Assembly (NCBI RefSeq): GCF_017377855.1
Contig: NZ_JAFREP010000011.1
Coordinates: 1 to 64,000 of the forward strand
Direction of reading: 5' to 3'
From: Acanthopleuribacter pedis
GTDB taxonomy: Bacteria; Acidobacteriota; Holophagae; Acanthopleuribacterales; Acanthopleuribacteraceae
Length of the DNA: 64,000 bases
The translations under genes were made by a program, and so were the position numbers. The notes beneath the pieces are model-generated. The model had not been told where the DNA came from. It searched no databases and saw only the letters and a program-made list of their open reading frames with translations. Below are positions 19,116 to 27,507 of the stretch, piece by piece. Every line of letters begins with the position of its first letter. Within the stretch, counting starts at the first letter, position 1.

Positions 19116-20462
19116 ATGATTGTTTTTTTCTTTAGCATTTTTTGTTGGGCGGGCGCACCGTCCCCGCCGGCCGCGGCCGAGCAGGTCGCCCACCTGTTTC
19201 AAGCGACCTTGCTCGGCGAAGACCGGCCCGTGACCGTGCACCTGCCCGATGGCTACCACGACACCCAACAAGGTCACCCGGTGCTGTACATTTTGGACGG
19301 GCAAAAGCGTACGCGGGATACCCTGACCATCACGAACTATTTGATCGAACGCGGCCAAATGCCACCGCTGATCCTGGTTTCCATTCCCCATACCGGCAAC
19401 CGCCGCCGCGATTACGATCCCTGGGATCGCAAAACGGGGGCCGCCAATCCCGGTGCAACCGCCTTCGGGGCCTTTCTCGCCGAGGAAGTGATTCCCTGGG
19501 TGGAGGCCCGTTTTCGTACCAAGCCCCATCGGCTGATTCTGGGCCATTCGGCGGCCGGCGTGTTCGTTTTGCACCAACTCATCACCCAACCCGACCTGTT
19601 CCAATCGCGTTTGGTTTTTAGCCCGTCGCTGCACCATCATCCCAAACTGGTCGATTCCTTGGCCGCGGCCTTCGCGGGCGCCGAGGACTGGAACAGCCGC
19701 ATCTACCTCAATATCGGGGGCATGGAATTCGCGCCCATCCGCGCCCAGTTCGAACGTTTAGAAGATGTTTTTGCGCGCCATGCCCCCGCCGGTCTGCGCG
19801 CAAGCTTCCAAACCTTTCCCCACGACGGACACGGCACCACCCCGTTCGTGGGTGTTTACAGCGCGCTGAAGGCCCAATTCGTCCAAGCCCGGCCCAGCCT
19901 GGAACAGATGCGACAACTGCTCGCCGACGACGCCGTGGTCGGCTACTACAAAAATCTCTCGCGCGCTTTTGGGTACCCCGTGGTGCCGGCCTATCGCGAT
20001 CTGAGCCAACACTGGAGTTACCATTACTTTGCGCAGAACGACCCGCAAACCGCCGCCAAAATCACCGCGCTGATGCGGCATTACCATCCAGATCGGGTCG
20101 ATCCGGGTGATGCCGGGTTTGTCGCCCACTGGGACCGACACGGCATCGCGACACCCTACCCGGACGATGCGCCCTTGCCGCGCCAAGCCTTCCTCAACCA
20201 ATTCGGGTACGCCTACCTGACGCGTGACCGCTTCGCCGAGGCCGTGTTTTTATTCGAGTGCAACACGCGATTTTACCCGCAATCCCCCAACACCTGGGAC
20301 AGCTTGGGCGAAGCGCTGCAACGGGCGGGGCGGACGGCGGACGCGCACGCCGCCTTTCGGCGCGCCTTGTCCTTGGCCGAGTCGCAACAGGACCGGGACC
20401 TGGACCGTTATCGCGCCCGGTTAAAACAGTTGGCGCAACAGCCCGCGGCGAAACCGCGCTGA
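19116..20462 (+). CDS. Secreted esterase (PF00756-like) with C-terminal TPR
   Basis: The start is ATG 19116 with GGGAGG just upstream; the in-frame extension to 19035 lacks a signal. The 448-aa product begins with a signal peptide (IVFFFSIFCWAG). The esterase domain shows VLYILDGQKR, then LILGHSAAGVF with the nucleophile Ser, and a His in FPHDGHGTT. The C-terminal 100 residues contain a TPR pair (FLNQFGYAYLTRDRFAEA, TWDSLGEALQRAGRTADA). IroE/FrmB-like esterases hydrolyse siderophore or small esters; the substrate here is unknown. It resembles the protein at 41410, including the TPR tail, so the two are probably paralogues. The kinase gene follows 150 bp downstream. Confidence 0.75.
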   Translation: MIVFFFSIFCWAGAPSPPAAAEQVAHLFQATLLGEDRPVTVHLPDGYHDTQQGHPVLYILDGQKRTRDTLTITNYLIERGQMPPLILVSIPHTGNRRRDYDPWDRKTGAANPGATAFGAFLAEEVIPWVEARFRTKPHRLILGHSAAGVFVLHQLITQPDLFQSRLVFSPSLHHHPKLVDSLAAAFAGAEDWNSRIYLNIGGMEFAPIRAQFERLEDVFARHAPAGLRASFQTFPHDGHGTTPFVGVYSALKAQFVQARPSLEQMRQLLADDAVVGYYKNLSRAFGYPVVPAYRDLSQHWSYHYFAQNDPQTAAKITALMRHYHPDRVDPGDAGFVAHWDRHGIATPYPDDAPLPRQAFLNQFGYAYLTRDRFAEAVFLFECNTRFYPQSPNTWDSLGEALQRAGRTADAHAAFRRALSLAESQQDRDLDRYRARLKQLAQQPAAKPR

Positions 20463-20612
20463 GCCGGCGTGTTTCGCACCGGTGCCGCCCGGTACGGGCC
20501 TCGTTTCGTGCCGGTCGCCGGATCCTCGGCGCCGCGCCCTCTCAAGGTTTCCTTATAATAGGGGTCGCGCGCGCCGCAAACGCGGTGAATCCCAACCTTT
20601 TGGTGAGGTTCC

Positions 20613-22352
20613 ATGTCTTTTTTTTGTTTGATGCTTTTCACCTCCGGCTTGGCCGTGCCCGCCGTTTACGAGGGGCAACCGCTTGAGCTAAGCCGACAAC
20701 CTTGGTTTACCTTGTACCGCGGCGTCGCCATGGAACCGGTGGCGGGGGGGTTGGATACGGGTGCCGCCGCGCGACAGATTGCCGGCCGTTCCGACCTCTG
20801 GTGGCTGGAGACCGAGGTCGCCGTGCCGAAAGCGTTGCGCGACGCCCAAGATATTCAGCTATTTATCAAAAGTGATGTGGCCGCCTTCGAGGTGTTGTTC
20901 AATGATCGGGTGGTGCTCCAAAACGGGACCGTCGCCGAAAACGGGGAAGGTGAGCGAGCCGGGCGTTACATCGTCAGCCGCCAAGTACCCAGGCATTGGA
21001 TTCGTACCGGCGACGCCGGCCGGGATCGCAACACGCTCGTCATCCGTTTTTCCAATGTTCAGTTTCCTCAAGGCTGCCACTTTTTTGATATCTCGCTCGG
21101 ACCCAACGGCTTGGCGGAGGCAAAAACCGGACCCTGGGTGTATGGGCCGCTGGTGTTGTGCGGGGTGTTTCTCCTCGCTGTCTGTCTCAATCTCGCCTTT
21201 CTCGTTGCCTTCAAAGGACGGCTTTCGTTCCTGCTCCTCGCCGGCCTGTTTGCCGTGTGTTTCTGGGCCATGGCCGAGGACGTGTGGCTGTATCGGTTTC
21301 CGGCCGGTGTCGCCTTCCGCCATCTCGGCGTCATGGGTGGCCGATTGGACGACGCGGCCTTTCTGCTATTGAACCTGGCGGTCGCCTGGACGTTTCGGGA
21401 CCTGTTCCGCACCCCGGCGCGTCCCCTTTGGGGGTGTCTCGTTGCGGGTGCGGCGACCGCGTTTTTGGTAATCGGTGACCATCCCCTCTATTACTTCTTC
21501 ATGAGTTGGCCGCCCTTGCTTTTCGCGCTCGGCGCCGGGTACCGGGGCCTCAAGAACGGTCGCTTGTTGAGCGCCGCGCTGCTGGTGTTCGCCGCCTTGG
21601 TTTACGGTGACGAAGCCAATCTGTTAGACGGCGTGGCGCGGCACAATTTTGTCGTCACCTCCTTGTTTTATTACTTGGACTACGTCGGTTTCGCGCTGAT
21701 GGCGTTTGTGATGGTGATCGTCTCCGCGGCCGGCATCATCCAACAGAACCGCGACCTGGATCAGGCGCAACTGCGGACCTCGCGGCTGGAGTTAGAACTG
21801 TTGGGCAAACACCTGCATCCCCACTTCCTGATGAACACGCTGACGGCTTTGCAGCATTTGCTGATGACCGACCGAACCCAGGCCGTGTCGCTGCTGGACG
21901 CCCTCGCCGAGGAGCTGCACCTGCTGCGGGAAATGAGCCGCCGCCGAATGGTGACGCTCGACGAGGAATGCGCGATTTGCCGCACCCACCTAAAAATTAT
22001 GAACATGCAGCAGCGCGCCGACTTTCGTTGGTGTGTCGAAAACGTGGACGGGTCCGCCACCCTTCCGCCCGCCGTGCTGCACACCTTGGTTGAGAACGGC
22101 CTGACCCACGGTTATGCCGGGCGCACCGAGGGCGTGTTTCGGCTCACCGGGGAACGCGCGGACGGGGTCGTGCGCTACCGCCTGTTTAACGATAGCCGGG
22201 TGACCGGCGGCGACGGGGTACCCGCCGCCGGGTCGGGCACCGGGCTGGCTTATGTGCGGGCCTGTTTGGAGGAAGCCTACCCGGGCCGTTGGCGTTTCCA
22301 TGCCGGCCCCGTACCCGGTGGTTGGGAGGCCGTGGTGGAGGTACCCGCGTGA
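20613..22352 (+). CDS. LytS-type sensor histidine kinase
   Basis: The 579-aa product starts at ATG 20613. It has an N-terminal hydrophobic signal, an extracytoplasmic beta-rich domain (about residues 25-185, 7TMR-DISM-like) and about seven transmembrane helices (186-380). The cytoplasmic His_kinase region has LHPHFLMNTLTAL with the phospho-acceptor His404, and an N-box LVENGLTHG. The ATPase domain ends with GTGLAYVRACLEEAYP. This is the family that partners LytTR response regulators. The next gene overlaps the stop by GTGA, so it is co-translated. The input signal is unknown; location beside an esterase gives no firm clue. Confidence 0.88.
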   Translation: MSFFCLMLFTSGLAVPAVYEGQPLELSRQPWFTLYRGVAMEPVAGGLDTGAAARQIAGRSDLWWLETEVAVPKALRDAQDIQLFIKSDVAAFEVLFNDRVVLQNGTVAENGEGERAGRYIVSRQVPRHWIRTGDAGRDRNTLVIRFSNVQFPQGCHFFDISLGPNGLAEAKTGPWVYGPLVLCGVFLLAVCLNLAFLVAFKGRLSFLLLAGLFAVCFWAMAEDVWLYRFPAGVAFRHLGVMGGRLDDAAFLLLNLAVAWTFRDLFRTPARPLWGCLVAGAATAFLVIGDHPLYYFFMSWPPLLFALGAGYRGLKNGRLLSAALLVFAALVYGDEANLLDGVARHNFVVTSLFYYLDYVGFALMAFVMVIVSAAGIIQQNRDLDQAQLRTSRLELELLGKHLHPHFLMNTLTALQHLLMTDRTQAVSLLDALAEELHLLREMSRRRMVTLDEECAICRTHLKIMNMQQRADFRWCVENVDGSATLPPAVLHTLVENGLTHGYAGRTEGVFRLTGERADGVVRYRLFNDSRVTGGDGVPAAGSGTGLAYVRACLEEAYPGRWRFHAGPVPGGWEAVVEVPA

Positions 22353-23056
22353 GAATTTTAATCGTGGAAGATGTGGTTTTGGTCGCGGAGCGCATCGCGT
22401 ATTTGGTCAAGCAGACCTTCCCCGAACCCATCGCGCGGCTGGATGTGGCGTTAACCTACGACCAAGCGGCCCAATCTTTGGCCGAGCGGCCTTATGATCT
22501 GGTGTTTCTCGACCTCAACCTACACGGTCGCGAGGGATTTGGTTTGATCGACCCCGCCGCGAGCTACCGCACCGTGGTGATCACCGCCCATGACGGCGAG
22601 GCGGCGCGTGCCTTTGATTTAGGCGTGTTTGATTTTATTCGCAAACCGATTACCGAGCAGCGTTTTGCGCTCGCCGTCACGCGTTTCCTGCGCGCTGCAC
22701 AAAGCCCGAATCGCGCGGTGGCCTACCTTGCCGTAAAAAGTCGCGGGCGCGTCGACATGGTCGCCGTGACGGATATCGATTACATCAAGGCGGCCAAAAA
22801 CCATGCGGAAATCGTGCGCCGATCCGGCGGAAGCCTGCTCCACGAGTACAATATCCAGCGCGTGCAAGCCTTGTTACCCGATGATTTTCTGCGGGTTCAT
22901 CGCTCCTACCTGGTGGCCCGTGGTGCGATCACGCGGCTGGTCAACCGCGGTGGTGGTCGCTACCAGGCCGTGTTGGTTTCCGGTTCCACCATTCCCGTCA
23001 ATCGGGTTAGCTACCGAGCGCTCCAGCAACGCCCCGCTAACGAGGACGGCCCCTGA
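22349..23056 (+). CDS. LytTR-family response regulator
   Basis: The start GTG 22349 overlaps the kinase stop (GTGA), giving 235 aa. The receiver domain is N-terminal: ILIVEDVVLVAERI with the acidic pocket, and VFLDLNLHG with the phosphorylated Asp55. VVITAHDG and FDFIRKPI supply the Thr and Lys switch residues. The LytTR DNA-binding domain follows, with DIDYIKAAKNHAEI, FLRVHRSYLV and a terminal IPVNRVSY. It should bind direct repeats upstream of its targets, which cannot be identified in this window. It forms a two-component system with the preceding kinase. Confidence 0.9.
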   Translation: MRILIVEDVVLVAERIAYLVKQTFPEPIARLDVALTYDQAAQSLAERPYDLVFLDLNLHGREGFGLIDPAASYRTVVITAHDGEAARAFDLGVFDFIRKPITEQRFALAVTRFLRAAQSPNRAVAYLAVKSRGRVDMVAVTDIDYIKAAKNHAEIVRRSGGSLLHEYNIQRVQALLPDDFLRVHRSYLVARGAITRLVNRGGGRYQAVLVSGSTIPVNRVSYRALQQRPANEDGP

Positions 23057-23356
23057 CCTTGGGTTCCCCGCTTGCCGACAGGCTTGTGGCTTGCCGCCCC
23101 CTTTGCCTTGCCGCTTCATGCCTGACGGTGATGTACGCGAAACGGCTGTACCGCTTCCAAGATACCAGAAGCATGACCTTGCTTCTCGACCACACCATTC
23201 CGCTCACGTTCGATGACATCAAGGCGTGGAAAGACCGCGTGCTCGAATGGGTTCAGGCGGATGTCGAGCGACGGAAGCAAGGGCTAAGATCCGAATGAGC
23301 GTTCTTGGACCGAAAACCCAAGCGCCCCTTGGCTGAGAACCTGTTTCCCCACCGCG

Positions 23357-24910
23357 CTATTCAGCGGTTGGGCACGCATTACCACGGTTGATAAAAGCAA
23401 CAAAATCCACGATGCTCGGGTTCCCGTTTTCGCACAAATTCGCGTCCGGCTGATCGCCTTGCCACGCGGGAAGCGCCGCTAACAATACGGCCGAGATGGA
23501 ACAGGTGGTTACCACGGTTTCCAGCACGACCCCGTCGTCGAAACAGTCGCCCCGAACCACGCAGCGGTAGGTGCCCGCGACATGGGGATCCTCGGCGACC
23601 AAAGACAATTCGGCACTGTCGGCGCCCGCGATCACCATGCCGTTGTGGAACCACTGATACGATTCAGCGCCCGCCGCCGTCACGGTTAGCCGGGTGTCGA
23701 CGGTTAAGCAGAAGCTGTCTTGCGGGGAGAGGAGCACCGTTCCCAGGGGGTTACAGGGCAGTGCGGTGAGTCTGGCCAGCCGCGCTTTCCTGCCGTCGGC
23801 GTCGGCGTAGCCGGGTAAGAGAATACGCCGGTCCTCGGTAAGGTGGACGGCCCTGGGTTGCACCGGCGCGTAATAGGTGCCGTTGCTACCGAAGCGGGGA
23901 TCCAAGGTTCCGTCCGATTGGTACAAGCGCATGAGGGTGCTGCGCACCACCCAGATCCCACCATTGCGCTGAACCTGGATGTGGCTAATCGGAACATGGC
24001 CGGTGCCGATCCGGTTATCCAGGCTTTCATCGCGTGTTCCGTCCGCTGAAAAAACCGCTAGATACCGGCTGCTCAGGCCGTTCAGGCCATTCAGGCCGAC
24101 CAGGTAGCGACCCGTCCGCGGATCCATACCGAAACCGCCTGGGCGGTGGTCGCGAAAGATGTTGGTTCCGCTCAAGGGGCGGTCCAACCAACCGGCGAAG
24201 CCGTGGGTTTCGTCCGGTTCACCGTCGGCGCCGATCCGGCCGATGAAGGTCCAACGGGACGGCTGCCATTGGTCCACGGCAAACAGGATGCCGCCGCTTT
24301 CAGGAAGCGCAAGATGCGAGACCCGTTCGTTGCCGTGAAGGGAAAAAACCCGGTAGCCGCTGCCCCCAAAACTGGGATCCAAAACACCCTGGCTGGTGAG
24401 TCTGGCAAAAAATGCATCTTCATCGGCGCCGTACCGGGTCACGCCGCCCGCGACCAAAATGTTTCCGTCCGCGGTTTCCACGGCCTTGTTCAGCGATACC
24501 GGCCAAGGTACGGCCAGGGGCAAAAAGCCGCCTTCGCCGAACTGGGCATCCAGAACTCCCTGGTGATTCAGCGCATAAAAACCTCGGTTTACCACCACCA
24601 AAAACCGGGTATCCTGCTGAAAAACCGCCACGGGTTCCAAGCCGTCGCCTGCCTCGGCTTCCAAGAGCAAGAGACCGTTGTCCGCGAAGGAGGTATCCGC
24701 GCCGCCGTCGGCCAAACGCAGCGTGACAAAAACCGCCGCTTCTTCCGTGGTGGTACGCGAACCGATGGCGAGGATGCGCCCGTCCGGTAAAACCGAAACA
24801 GCCTCGAACCGTGAATCATAACCTTCAAATTCCAGTGCCAACACACCCTCGTTGCCAAAGGTAGGGTCCAGTTGCATCAGGGTGAACCAGAGGGCAATGC
24901 TCATCATCAT
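23357..24910 (-). CDS. Delta-60 repeat beta-propeller protein with Ig-like C-terminus
   Basis: The 517-aa product starts by overlapping the preceding gene's stop (ATGA at 24907-24910). The N-terminus has a short hydrophobic stretch (MMMSIALWFTLM) directly followed by LDPTFGNEGVL, so the signal peptide would be unusually short. Repeats of the delta-60 type (D-x-(S/T)-F-x(2)-(D/N)-G...LPDGRILAIG) run to about residue 370. A Cys-containing Ig-like domain (SYQWFHNGMVI... GTYRCVV) follows, and then a Cys/acidic tail (NPSIVDFVAFINRGNACP). It is probably exported and may bind glycans or cell-surface partners. It is a paralogue of its upstream neighbour and coupled to it. Confidence 0.7.
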   Translation of the reverse strand: MMMSIALWFTLMQLDPTFGNEGVLALEFEGYDSRFEAVSVLPDGRILAIGSRTTTEEAAVFVTLRLADGGADTSFADNGLLLLEAEAGDGLEPVAVFQQDTRFLVVVNRGFYALNHQGVLDAQFGEGGFLPLAVPWPVSLNKAVETADGNILVAGGVTRYGADEDAFFARLTSQGVLDPSFGGSGYRVFSLHGNERVSHLALPESGGILFAVDQWQPSRWTFIGRIGADGEPDETHGFAGWLDRPLSGTNIFRDHRPGGFGMDPRTGRYLVGLNGLNGLSSRYLAVFSADGTRDESLDNRIGTGHVPISHIQVQRNGGIWVVRSTLMRLYQSDGTLDPRFGSNGTYYAPVQPRAVHLTEDRRILLPGYADADGRKARLARLTALPCNPLGTVLLSPQDSFCLTVDTRLTVTAAGAESYQWFHNGMVIAGADSAELSLVAEDPHVAGTYRCVVRGDCFDDGVVLETVVTTCSISAVLLAALPAWQGDQPDANLCENGNPSIVDFVAFINRGNACPTAE

Positions 24911-26385
24911 GGCGCGTCCTCCCCCGATGCGCAGGTTTCGGTCAGGGTTACTTCAATGGGTTCCGACCAAAAACCGTCGCGGCAGTCCTCGACCAGAACC
25001 TGACAGCGGTAGGTGCCTGAGGCCCCGGTCGCCGCGGGCAGCGGAAGAAACAACCGGTGACTCTGGCGCTGGACCGGTTCTCCGTCCTTCAACCAAAAAG
25101 TGCCGATAATTTTGTGGGTGGGTTGATCCGTGGTCACGCTGATGCGGGGAAGGGAATTTTGGTCCAAGCAAAAGGTTAGCGGTTCCGCCGGGCCGGTGAT
25201 AGTGATGTCCTGATCGCAGGGGAAGGGTTCGACAAAACGAAACAGCGAATTGCCGGAACGCATCAAAAAAGCGCCCTCGCGCGGCTGAGAAACGGCATTC
25301 ACCCAACCTGGCAACGCGCTGAAAAAACGCCGCCCGGCAATCCCGTAAAGGTGATCCGCTAGGAGTACCCTGCACGTTTGATCGTCGGGGTTATAGCGGT
25401 AACGCTGCACATACCCGCCGTAAAAAAACAGCAGGCCGCCCGCTTGATCCACACGAACCGCGGTGGATCGCGAAGAGAAGGCGTCCGCGCAACCGGCGTA
25501 GGGTACATCGGAAAAGAAATACATGGTCCAGAAGTCGGGGCCTGAGCCTAAGCCGACGTCAGCCAAGGTGGTAATCCCCGCGTAGAGCAGCTTCCCTCGG
25601 TCGGGATGGTAGGTGATGTCGTTGACCTCCACGGCGTAACCTAAATACCCGAGTAGGGGCAGGGCGGTGAGCGTGGATCGAGACAATGCGCCGGACGGGC
25701 TGATGGAAAGCCGCGTTGTCCCGAAATGCTCGTCGAAGTCAGGCCTTGCGAAGCTACCGAGGACGATGGTCGTGGTGCCGTCATTGCCTCGGTGTTGGGC
25801 GGTGGGGATACGTAGGGCGTTGGGGCTGGTATCGAGTGGCTCAATGACGCCGCCGTTGCTGAAGTCGGTGTCTATAGAACCATTGGGGAGGAAGGCGTAT
25901 AAAAAAGTACCCGACCGATAGGCGCGTCTCCCCACCACGGCGAGACGGTTGCCCGCGTAGACCGCCGCGTATTCGGTACGAATGAATGCGCCTCCGCCGA
26001 GATCCACCAAACCCGATTCGCCAAAGGTGAAATCACGTTGGCCGGTCTCATCCAGGCGCGCCACAAAACTCCCGACCACGTACAAACCGCCGTCGTCCGT
26101 GATCGCCAAGGTTCCCACATCGAGGTGTTCGCCGGGTAGGGGAATGATTGACAAGCCTTGTTGGCCCCAGCTTTGGTCCAGGGTGCCGGCGGCGGTGACG
26201 CGGGCGACAACCACCTGTTGTTTCGGCGTGCCGCTAAATTGGATGCCGGCTAGGTAGGTTTCTCCTTCGGGGCCAAACACTTCCGCCGTGAGATAGCCGT
26301 CGGGGAAATCCAAGGTGAAGCGACCCAGTTCGCCGTAATGAGGGTCCAGGTCGAGACAGAAAAAGAAAAGAAATAAAGCGGTCAT
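24907..26385 (-). CDS. Delta-60 repeat beta-propeller protein with Ig-like C-terminus (first of pair)
   Basis: The 492-aa product begins MTALFLFFFC and then LDPHYGELGRFTLDF, the same short hydrophobic start as its neighbour. Delta-60 repeats (DQSWGQQGL, DFTFGESGLVDL, DTDFSNGGVI) fill residues 12-370. The C-terminus is an Ig-like module (GTFWLKDGEPVQ... GTYRCQVLVEDC). The 4-bp overlap with the downstream gene implies co-expression of both paralogues. It lacks the extra tail of the second protein. Export is likely, given the hydrophobic N-terminus and the Ig-like domain, but the N-terminus is short for a classical signal peptide. Confidence 0.7.
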   Translation of the reverse strand: MTALFLFFFCLDLDPHYGELGRFTLDFPDGYLTAEVFGPEGETYLAGIQFSGTPKQQVVVARVTAAGTLDQSWGQQGLSIIPLPGEHLDVGTLAITDDGGLYVVGSFVARLDETGQRDFTFGESGLVDLGGGAFIRTEYAAVYAGNRLAVVGRRAYRSGTFLYAFLPNGSIDTDFSNGGVIEPLDTSPNALRIPTAQHRGNDGTTTIVLGSFARPDFDEHFGTTRLSISPSGALSRSTLTALPLLGYLGYAVEVNDITYHPDRGKLLYAGITTLADVGLGSGPDFWTMYFFSDVPYAGCADAFSSRSTAVRVDQAGGLLFFYGGYVQRYRYNPDDQTCRVLLADHLYGIAGRRFFSALPGWVNAVSQPREGAFLMRSGNSLFRFVEPFPCDQDITITGPAEPLTFCLDQNSLPRISVTTDQPTHKIIGTFWLKDGEPVQRQSHRLFLPLPAATGASGTYRCQVLVEDCRDGFWSEPIEVTLTETCASGEDAP

Positions 26386-26625
26386 GGCGCGCTCCGCCGG
26401 TAAAAGACAATGAAAAAAGTTGGGTTGGGAGAATTTTACCCTGAGGCACCTGTACTTTTCTATGGGAAAGGTTGTTCGGGCGTGATTCTAAAAAAGTTGG
26501 GAAATGAAGATCCGAAAAACGTGGTTGGCATTTTGGTCTCATTGATCCCGGCCGGTGCATGGGCTTTTCTGGATGGACAGCATTTTTGACTAAACGAACC
26601 ACGGTTCCGTGCCGTTGGCCCCATC

Positions 26626-27444
26626 ATGACGAAACCGAACCCCCACCACCGAACCTCTTCCGATTGGATTTTTCAGGCGCCCGGCGCCGTGCAGCGGTTT
26701 GAGGCTTTTTTTGCCGACAATGCCTACGCCCCACACCGCCACGATACCTATGCGATCGGCTGGACCCTTGCCGGCGTGCAAACCTTTGACTACCGCGGCG
26801 CCGTGCGACGCAGCTTACCCGGCCACGCCGTCATTGTGCACCCCGACGAACTGCACAACGGTTTTGCCGGCACGGACGAGGGGTTCCGGTACCGCGTGCT
26901 GTACGTGGAACCCGCCGACATTCAAGCCGCGCTCGGCGGCAAAGCACTGCCTTTTGTGCCCGACGGCGTTTCCAACGACCCGCGCCTGCGTTGCGCGGTG
27001 ACGCGCTTGCTCGGCAGTTACGAGGATCAGCTCGCGCCTTTGGAATACCAAGACGCGATTTTCGATCTGGCCCAAGCAATGGACGCCGTCGCGGGCCAGG
27101 GCTCGACACGGCGCAAGCGCTTTGATTACCAGGCCGCCGAAACCGCCCGCCAATATCTGTGCCGGCATTGGGATGAATCGGTCACCATGGAGGAACTGGA
27201 AACCGTTTGCGACCGCGACCGTTGGCAACTCTCGCGCGATTTCCGCGCCTTGTTCGGCACCAGTCCGTACCGGTACCTGGTCATGCGCCGGCTCGCTCGG
27301 GCGCGCGAACGACTGGCGGAAGGTGCCGCTTTGGTCGATGTCGCCGTGGATTGCGCGTTCTCCGACCAAAGCCACATGACTCGCCATTTCCGCAAAACCT
27401 ACGGGATCACCCCCAGAAGATGGTTGGCCGCGCTTCAGCGCTAA
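26626..27444 (+). CDS. AraC-family transcriptional regulator
   Basis: The 272-aa product has an N-terminal cupin-like ligand domain (PHRHDTYAIGWTLAG, HPDELHNG, residues 35-110) of the AraC_binding type. The C-terminal HTH_18 domain (about 175-272) shows SVTMEELETVCDRDRWQLSRDFRALFG, given here only as a region, then SPYRYLVMRRLARA and a final HMTRHFRKTYGITPRRW. It starts at ATG 26626 and ends at the bidirectional terminator at 27463. It is transcribed divergently from the delta-60 pair and converges on the ABC-M1 locus, so its targets are unclear. Confidence 0.9.
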   Translation: MTKPNPHHRTSSDWIFQAPGAVQRFEAFFADNAYAPHRHDTYAIGWTLAGVQTFDYRGAVRRSLPGHAVIVHPDELHNGFAGTDEGFRYRVLYVEPADIQAALGGKALPFVPDGVSNDPRLRCAVTRLLGSYEDQLAPLEYQDAIFDLAQAMDAVAGQGSTRRKRFDYQAAETARQYLCRHWDESVTMEELETVCDRDRWQLSRDFRALFGTSPYRYLVMRRLARARERLAEGAALVDVAVDCAFSDQSHMTRHFRKTYGITPRRWLAALQR

Positions 27445-27462
27445 CCATCTACACACATGAAA

Positions 27463-27485
27463 AAGGCCGGGAGAAACCCGGCCTT
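27463..27485. terminator. Bidirectional intrinsic terminator between convergent genes
   Basis: AAGGCCGGG (27463-27471) pairs perfectly with CCCGGCCTT (27477-27485) around a five-base loop. An A-run precedes it on the plus strand, which becomes the T-run for the minus-strand gene. It sits between the converging stops at 27444 and 27508. Confidence 0.75.
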
Positions 27486-27507
27486 CCCGGCAATTCAAAG
27501 AGGGTGT

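Noticed and set aside
23131..23298. Short frame after the response regulator (starting MYAKRLYRF)
   Set aside because: Only about 55 codons, no clear ribosome-binding site and no family signature. Its end (LRSE) is not distinctive, so it was left out.
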